From the NCBI RefSeq assembly GCF_010183535.1, contig NC_071331.1:18724001-18788000 (forward strand): a stretch of 64,000 nt of DNA, in the 5' to 3' direction. The position numbers and the translations under genes are program-made. Positions 50,301-59,300 of this stretch are shown in pieces (position 1 is the first letter of the stretch; each line of letters opens with the position of its first letter). Below the pieces are notes generated by a model that saw only the letters and a program-made list of their open reading frames with translations, was not told the origin of the DNA and did not search any database. This stretch comes from Caenorhabditis remanei (lineage: Eukaryota; Nematoda; Chromadorea; Rhabditida; Rhabditidae).

Positions 50301-53300
50301 TTTATCTGATCAAGCTAGTTAGTTTATCATATTTTATTATAGCTTTTTTCGATGGCCTAGATCCTGATGACCTAACTTTTACCATCCATCCATCCATCCA
50401 TCCAATAGTTTCTAGTACGCTTGTACCTTCCAATTTTCCCCCAATGCCATCCATCCACACCCATTTGTTCTTTCTCTTCCACGTCAATAACTCCCAAAAA
50501 CCATAATTTTTCCCGATTTTTACTTTTCTGGGTTTCTGTGTCTCTTTATCCCTTGTAATACTTGCCACCCTGCTAGTTATAGTGACGTAATCACTCGAAA
50601 AAAGTGTTTCAAACTTTTTGAAATTCTCACTGGAAAGAGGGTTCATAAACTGTGAGAGATCAGAATCAAATGGTAAAGAAAAATTGGAAATGTGATATAA
50701 GTTTGACCCGGTTTTAGAAAGATTTTTGAGTTTTTAAGCTTACATTTCGTCGTAGAGTACCTTACAAACTGTCAAATGCTCCAGAAATCACTAATTTCTG
50801 TTTTTTATTATCTGGCTGATATCAGGAATTCTGAAGTTTTCGAAGAGTCTGAGAGTAGTTTTAGTAGCGTATAGAAAAATAAATAAGATCCACAAACTTT
50901 TGGAAAGCGCTAAAGTCACGCCAGATAGGATATACGTTTAATAATTCACTCTATCCAGAATTCAGATAGTTTTATCATTTTCGATAGAAAAAAGTGTGAT
51001 AGTTTGGAAATCCGGATAGGCAGTCTTCTGAACAGATGGTTTGGAAAATTTAGACATAGACGATTCATTGAAATCAGAACATTCCGAACATGTGGAAATC
51101 TGGAGAAATGTAAGAACAGACAGACGATCCAACACATTTTTTTAAGTACAACTTTGACTGTTTTCAGTAGAAAATGACCAACTTTGTCAGTGTATTTCGG
51201 TGTCATCTGATTGTCCGATAAACTTAATTTTGTATGGACTGTACAGACCCAAAATAGCACATGATTTTTGTAGTTGATCATTTTTTTGTAGGGACACTAT
51301 CTCGAGAGTTGCAGGTTGTCAAAGTGAAAAGCTCCAAAATTTCGCTACTGAAATTAGTCGGCTGGTTTCGATTACCTGTGACTTGCAAAAAAGTTGTCAA
51401 CTTCAAAAATTATGTGCTTTTTTTTCTGTTCAGCCCATACAAAATTGAGTTTATCAGACAATCAGATGGAATCGAAATACACTGTCAAAGTTGGTGATTT
51501 TCCACTGAAAACAGCCGAAATTGATAACCTTTTGAGCGGTACTGTATAACTTATTTTCCATCTGTACATTTGCTTGTCCGGATATCCCCCAGGCTCTCCT
51601 TATCTTCTAAACAAATCCATGCCACATCATATGATCCATCTGACTCAATAATTTGTCCCCCAAATATCTATTTGCTCTTCATTTTCCCTTCTCTTTTTTC
51701 TTGTCCTTTCCTCCTCTATCAATTTCATTTCCCCCCTCCTCTCATCCTCCAACTACTACCACCATCCGTTCCATTTCTCTGTCATATCAACTCAATTACA
51801 TTCTGCTATCAGTCTCCCTCTTATATTCCACTTAAAATCTTGCTCTCCGAACAAAATTCTTCTCGTTGCTCATGTGCTCACTCAATCAGATATATAACTT
51901 GTCGGAACATTCAGAGAGATAAAAAAACGTGGAACTTTTCTCGAGAAAAGAAAAGTGATCTACCCAATCATAAGACTCCCTATTCGTGGAGTCGAACACT
52001 ATCTCTATCTCATACCGAAACAGAGAGAGAGCTCAGAAAAAAAGAAAGTTTCATTTCTTATTTTGATAGCACTGTTTTGAGAGCACCCACCGTATTCACT
52101 ACACTATTTTTGTTATTTGCAACATTTGGTATGTTTTTGTGCACCATTAGTCAGATAGCTTACGTCTGTGAGGCGGACTAGAAATGTCGTGTCGGATTTC
52201 TAGGCAACAGTTGTATCGAAAAATTGAGTGACTTGAATGTGGCTGTTCTAGATTAGAAAGCTTAATGTTAACATAGGTTTGTACTGTTTTGAAGTTAATG
52301 GCCTAGAAACCCAAACTTTGAATTTCGAGGCCTCATGCTGAATGAACAAATTAAGCAAGACTTTGACTATCTCTAACAGTTTTCAATAGTTAAATAGTCG
52401 ATTTTTGGATAACTTATCAGGTTTTGAAAAGTTTGGCCTAGAAATCCAAATCAGGACTTCTCGGCCACCAACTTCACAGCGTCAGAACTCGGCCTGACGT
52501 CGAAGCTTTTCAGATTCAAAAAAGTCTTCAGTAGGTCAAATCCCAATTTATACGTTTATACATTTCATGGCCTAGTTTTTCAAAATTTGGATTCCTAGGC
52601 AATCCACTCCAATGCCAATTTATAACGGGTTGCTCAGGTTAACATGGGCAGACTGAATAACCCTACATAGGTATTTCAGTCAATGATAGACAGTTTTCCT
52701 TATTGGAAACGCGTCAAAGGTACGCCAGAATCCAAGGTTTTTTCATAATGCATTGAAACCAGCAAATACACTTTTTTGGAAAACTCAAAAGTTTTGTATT
52801 CCGACATGGCAGGTAATACTTTTCCTTAGGAACGCGTCGAAGGTGCGCCAGAATCCTGGAAATCCAAATCAGAATTTCTCGACCACCAACTTCAAAGAGT
52901 CATAAAACGACCAGAAGGCAAAGATTTTCAAATTCAAAAAAGTTTTCAGTAGGCCATAACCAAATTTATACATTTCATGGCTTAGTTTTTCGGAATTTGG
53001 ATTCCTAGGCAATCCACCCCATTATAACTACGTCATGCATTCCAGCCTAAACCCTTCTTTCATAGATGTTTCATAGAAAGAGCTGAAAAAGAAACCAGTC
53101 TTGAACGTCTGCAAACAAATAATATAATACACGTGCCGAAACCACATCAAGCAGCACACCTTCAATAGGCCTTTCCTTTCCCACCAATAATTTTCGTCAA
53201 CTTTTTTTATTTTATTACTTTCTTCTTCTTCTCTGGAAAATTAAACACAGAGATATATAATATACCAATTATCCCATTTGACAGTTACATTCTCTCCCTT

Positions 53301-56300
53301 TATCTTTTCTGTTTTCCCACCAATTAGTCCTGATTCCGTCGTTTCGATTCCGTAACATTCTTTCGTGTCCATCCCAGTTGTCCGACAAGAAAAAAAGAGA
53401 AAGATGGGCGGTACGGATCCGGAATTTTGTGTAGTTGACGGCAGCGAATTGTTTGTTAGAGGGGGGTTTAATGGGAATTGGAATTATACCAGTATGTGTG
53501 TGTGTGTGAATGTTTCACTCCTCTGCTTTTCCTTCTCTTTCATGGTTTAGGATAAGGGTCTCTCTGTAGGTCTGTGTATTCAAAGGCTTCATTGTTTTTA
53601 CGAAATAATTTCAGCCAAAAACGATAGAAGCTGGATAGGCGGCAATTTTAAGCACAAAGTATTGAAGACCAAATTTCGAAAAAATGAAACTTATTTTTCA
53701 TGATTTCTTTAATTTTTAAACTGAAATTCTCTTGAAAAATGTCTCTTTTTCTCTGCGTCTCTCAATTTCGCACACAATTTTCTTCAGTTTCGGTAGAGCG
53801 CGGTTGCAGTTAGCGTGCCTTGCTAATAATGTCTAAAAAAAAAGTAGATTTTTTTTCAGTTTTTCACGCCATCCTACCTAGAAAACACTATAAATCATTG
53901 AAATGAAAAGTTATCGCGATTTCCAATTTTCACAAGAAATTCTAAAATTTTTGGGTGACTTATCTGAAATCCGTAACAATCTTGCCTAAGAATCTGAAAA
54001 TTCACACTTCTCCAAGTTTTTTACACTACAAATTTCTGAAAACGGACATCAATTGACCGAGTTATTACGTTTTGAACTTGGAAAAAAGTTATTGAAACAA
54101 TTAGTTTTTTTCTGAAATTTCTAAAAAATAAAATTTCTGGAATTATTTGTATGTAAAAGTTCTGAATTTCCAACCTGAGAATCACACACGATTTCACTGT
54201 TTTCACACACTGCGATACACTATCACTTGTACTAGAAATACTGTTTGTACCCAGTCACTCAATCAGTACCCACCACTTCTACAGTACCCCTCCATCACAA
54301 TCTTACTGTACTAATTTCAGAAATCACAATCAAGAAAGAAATGGGCAAACTCGAGAAGTTGGGTCGAAGTATTCTCAAGAAATTCGGCGGTTCTCGTAGA
54401 AGTACTTCTCGTCGGAGACGTGAAGAAGACGTCGCTGCAAATGCCACGTCGTCATCGTCAACGTCATCAGATGAGGAGAGAGATCAAGGATATATTCACA
54501 AGTTTCAAGTGGTTCCTCCAGAAGACGTCATCATGAATTCAGAAGACGTTGCTTCAGAAGATGTCAGGATGGCTTCCCCAGCAGCTAGTGACGAAGGGTC
54601 AGCTGGATACGCAACAGATGACACTGCATTGAGCTCATTGAGCCCGTTGGATATCAAAAGAGTCTCTGTAGACTACTCGGAATCTCAAGGATACTACAGT
54701 AATGCTGAGTTGTCACCGATACCAAGAATTGAGATTACGGTACCGCCACAAGATGGTACGGTAGAAAGTCTTAGTCCACGAAGTCCGATGAGATCCCCTA
54801 TACAACAGGCTCCTCCACCAATCCCCAGAATTGTCGGGGTTACTGTACCAGAGGTTACTGTACCGGTATCCAGAACGCCTCTCTACACCAAAAAACCTGC
54901 TCAAGAATATCCGAGAATTGATGTCAGAAACCGACTAAAGCCAAAGCCAATCTATAAGAGCTCCCAACTCCTTGCTGAAAACAAGGAAAACGTATTACCT
55001 TCAGAGAAAATTGAGAGATCGGCGACGTTGTCGAATTTGACGTCGTCTGAAGAAGAGGATCCAATTGAGAGATTTATGAAGTCACATATTTATAAGACAA
55101 AGATGATTACAACAGTTTTTGAGGCGAAGGATCGAGGATTTGAGGTGAGAAATGGATAGAGTTTAATTGAAAACGAGTAACATAATTGAGTCAAGCTAGT
55201 TGACAGGGCCCATACTCCCAGGGGGCATTGGAACAGGGGGCATCGTGCTGATAGGGGGCATTCACTCAGAGGGGTCACTAAATCTTAGGGGGCATTTCAC
55301 TGATACTCTTGGGGGTCATTTCTCATATGCTCATAGGGGACATTGACCCTTATTCTCAGAGGGGTCATCGATATACTCAGAGGGGGCATCAATATTTTCA
55401 GAAGATGCATCAGTTTTCTCAGAAGTGGCTTCAGAAAAATTACTATAAAAGTTGAATAAGGTTAGTTTTCGATGATTGGATGGCCAGATAAACTTGATTT
55501 AGCGGGCTTTGAGAAATGTTGATTAAATGTTATTTTCCTCCAAAAAGTTTTACTTCGAAAAGATTCTCTCAATAATTTACAACCCCAAAATCAAAGGCTC
55601 TTTTGCTTTGGCTTTCTCTTAAAAGATTTTTGTTCGTTTGTCAGAAAGCTTCTATTGGGATAATCGTTTCGTAGAAGATGTATTGAAATAATCAGTGTCA
55701 TTAGTAACTTTTTCAAAAAACATATATTTAATCATTGTGAAATTTATCGGCAAAAAATCATTGAATACACGTCGCAATGACTACATTTTTCTCATGGACT
55801 ACAATACTCATTGAAAATCTCTCATTGACTATATCTACAGTACTCTCCAAAAAGAACGCGATACTCGCAGTTTTTAGTTAAAAAGCAGTCAGCTTTGAGC
55901 ATGTGCCTCACTAATTGTCTCAAAATTTAAATTGTTTATCTAACTAAAAACTTCAAGTCTCACATGCTTTTTTCAACTGTATTCAAAATTACACTAGATA
56001 TCATTTATTTGTGACCTGTAGAGCATTTCGAAATAATTTTCATAGATTAAAAGCTCGCGGCATTTCTAACATATTAGAAAGATGGGGAATGTTGTGAATG
56101 ATTTTTGGTGGCATTTAAGAATCTCTAATATCTAACATCATTGGGCTAAAACGTGAAGTCGATGAGTCTTTGTCGTCATTGAGTTTCTGCCAAATTTCTC
56201 AAAGCACGCTAAATCAAGTTTATCTGGCCATCCAATCATCGAAAACAAACCTTATTCAACTTTTATAGTAATTTTTCTGATGCCACTTCTGATAAAACTG

Positions 56301-59300
56301 ATGCATCTTCTGAAAATATTGATGCCCCCTCTGAGTATATCGATGACCCCTCTGAGAATAAGGGTCAATGTCCCCTATGAGCATATGAGAAATGACCCCC
56401 AAGAGTATCAGTGAAATGCCCCCTAAGATTTAGTGACCCCTCTGAGTGAATGCCCCCTATGAGCACGATGCCCCCTGTTCCAATGCCCCCTGGGAGTATG
56501 GGCCAGTTGACAGCATTCAGAAAAGTTCATATAATCGTGACATAGTCAGGAAAACTAACATCCGATCTTATCATGATGTAGACTTTTGGCTCTATTCCAG
56601 TTCACATGTCCTTTAAAAACTCGAATGTCCCAAAAAGAAACACTCGGATGTCTCTTAAAACACTTAGAAGTCCTTTCAAATGTAAAGACGTCCCAAAAAA
56701 CGTTTAGGGGTTCTAAACGTCTAAATGTTTTTTGGACGTCTAATTATTTAAAACCTAGTTTTGGGATTTCAAGGGACGTCTAAATATTTTTTGGGACGTC
56801 TTAACATTTTTGAGCATATTTGGGACTCAAAAATACGTTTAAATGTTTTGAGGGACGTCTTGGAGTTTTTTGGGACGTTCGAGTTTTCAAGGGACATCTA
56901 AACTGGAATAGAGCTAAGCTGAAATTCCTGTTTTTGACATCACTTAAGATTCAAAAAACATCAAATACCTCCCATTCATACCCCTGATAACTCCTCACTC
57001 ATTCCCACTTATCATAGGAGATCAGTGGCGACGTAATCCATGAAATCGACCGTTGGTTCGAATCGAAAAACATGATGGCCGTCGCTTGTGAACTCCATTG
57101 GTCCGTTCCAACATCCAAAAGAAGTCGTCAATTGGAATGTAAACTGAAAGAGAAGCTACTGCAAGCACTGAGAGAAAACAACAAGAGATTACTGTATCTG
57201 AGAGGGATGGGACACGGAAAGACACCCGTCAAGTTGGCTGAGTCAAAGACAATGGAGAATATATCAAAAGATAGGGAAACTGATTCGGTTAGAGGTAAGG
57301 GAAATTCATATTTTGAGAATTGAATGTCAAGAAAAAAACAGAAAATTTGAAAATTTTGATAGTTTTTTCAGAATCAAAAAAGTTGATTTTGAGCAAAGTC
57401 ACAGCGATTCAAAAGTTGGTGGCCTAAAAAACTCCTTTTGTGTTTCTAGGCCACCAAGTTTGGAACACCACAACTTAGACCAGAATTATCATTTTGGAAA
57501 TCTGAAAATACTGGAAGATAGCTCAATTCTTATTTCATCTGTTCATACATTTTATAGCCAAGACTTTTCAAAATTCCATTCAAAAATTCATACAGGAATC
57601 TACCAACGCAGCTACACCCGCCTCCTCCCGTACCTTCACAAAGAGACACCCGAATGGCATTCCCAATATTGGACCCTTCAAGATCTCGAGAATTCAGATG
57701 ACGTCACGTCTCCAGAATATCCGATTCAACCAATGCCTCAAAAGTTCTTGTTTGACACCGAACCATCCGACGTGTTGGCTAAAAACTCGCTAATTTCATT
57801 AAATATTATTGGTTTGAGCATTTTGGGAAACTCGAGAAAATCTTGTGGTTCTTTGTTTATTTAGGCTTGAACGGAAAACTGTTTGAGCCTAAAAACTGAC
57901 TATCGGGTAGCATCTGTGTTGTGTATATTTGTGATTGAATAAAGTTTTTTCAACTTCTCATTGTTTTTTTTAGTTTTGAGGGGTTTTTGGATACAAAAAT
58001 TTTAATGAAACAAAATTCAACACCCCATTTCAGCTACTGCTAACTGCCACAAACTCTGAAGACGACGCAGTGACGTCATCAACAATTCTGAAGGTCCACG
58101 TGGAGAATTTGGATGATAATAAGCCAAGATTTTTGGAGGTTTGTGAAAAACAACAATTCGGCTCTATTCCAGTTCAGATGTCCTTTAAAAACTCGAACGT
58201 CTCAAAAAGAAACACTCGGATGTCCCTTGAAACACTTAAACGTCCTTTCAAGTGTTTAGACGTCCCTTGAAATTTCAAAATAGAGTTGTGAATATTTAGA
58301 CGTCCCAAAAAACGTTTAGACGTCCCTTGAACACTTTCAGTGATTTTTAGTGTTGAAGGGACGTCTAAATGTTTTTTGGGGCGATTAAATGTTTTTTTGG
58401 AGCGTTCAAGGTTTTCAAAGGACATCTAAACTGAAATAGAGCCAACAATTCAAAGTTGTTATCCTGGGAATTGGCCTTGAGATCATCATTATTTAATTTC
58501 AAACGCTTCCAGAGTGCCGTCCCTGTGTTCCAAATCCTTTCAAACACCTCCAAACCAACTGCCATTGGCCGTCTAACAGCCCAAGATCCAGACTCCAACC
58601 CAATCTTCTATCACCTTCTCCCTAACTGTGGCTCCACTGAAATCTCCAAAAATTTCTCGATTGACTCAGAATTCGGAGAGATATCCTATCTTCCGAAGAC
58701 TACTGTGGCACCGGGAAAATATGAGCTCTGCTTTATTGTCTCGCCAGAAAAGAATCTAGACACTTCGGAAGTGTTCTTCGATGGACATAAACCAAATTTC
58801 CTCAAGGTTCTCGTCGACTTTGTGGTAGATCAAAATGTGGAGGGATCTGAAAAATACGATAATATTGGAGTCTCTGGAAATCAATCGATATCGCGAGTTG
58901 GTGATGTATTGGATAGAGTTGACATCCCAATGCTCATGAATGCAGATTCTGCGGATTTTGATCTGAAAAATTTGCAGTTTGTACCGTGAGTTGACTTCTG
59001 AAATAAGGTTTTTGTTCATCCACTTTTTGACTTTCAGAGCAAACTACGAGCTCGGTAGAGACATGATATCTCCAGAAGGTGCAGTTGAATTGAATAAGAA
59101 AACAGGAGAGATAGTGGCCAATGGAAAGATTCTGGATACGCCACAAGGTGTTTATACAGCCGAGATTTCGAGAGGAGGACAAGGGAGAGCTATGAAACAG
59201 GTGAGCATGAAGGATAAGGTTTTTAGAAAGATAGAAGTTAAATTATAATGTAAAATTTTACCCAGTTCATTTGTGTAGTTGAGAGCTATTTCATAACTTT

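Larger units (their letters stand above)
45581..52857 (+). repeat. Cluster of ~13 copies of a short GC-rich motif, all in one orientation
   Basis: Approximate consensus AACGCGYCNAAGG followed by YRCGCCAGA. Copies near 45,581; 45,952; 47,359; 48,020; 48,098; 48,481; 48,931; 48,972; 49,802; 49,902; 50,902; 52,705; 52,828. All are written on the plus strand, the sense strand of cadherin, upstream of the nested gene. Minus-strand relatives occur elsewhere (about 20,718 and 26,680). Confidence 0.65.
44306..58033. other. Cadherin intron 10 (13.7 kb)
   Basis: Apart from the nested gene (53,404-57,864) and the repeats listed separately, I find pyrimidine-rich DNA (45,030-45,330; 47,040-47,160; 51,650-51,850), GATATATAACTT at ~51,888 that could serve as a TATA element, and no other gene with coherent exons. 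A hydrophobic 65-codon frame at 47,769 runs into repeat sequence. Confidence 0.6.

Noticed and set aside
51570..52181. 203-codon plus-strand open frame ending in a hydrophobic segment
   Set aside because: Mostly pyrimidine-rich low-complexity sequence, no domain, no splice or trans-splice context; the frame is open because of base composition.
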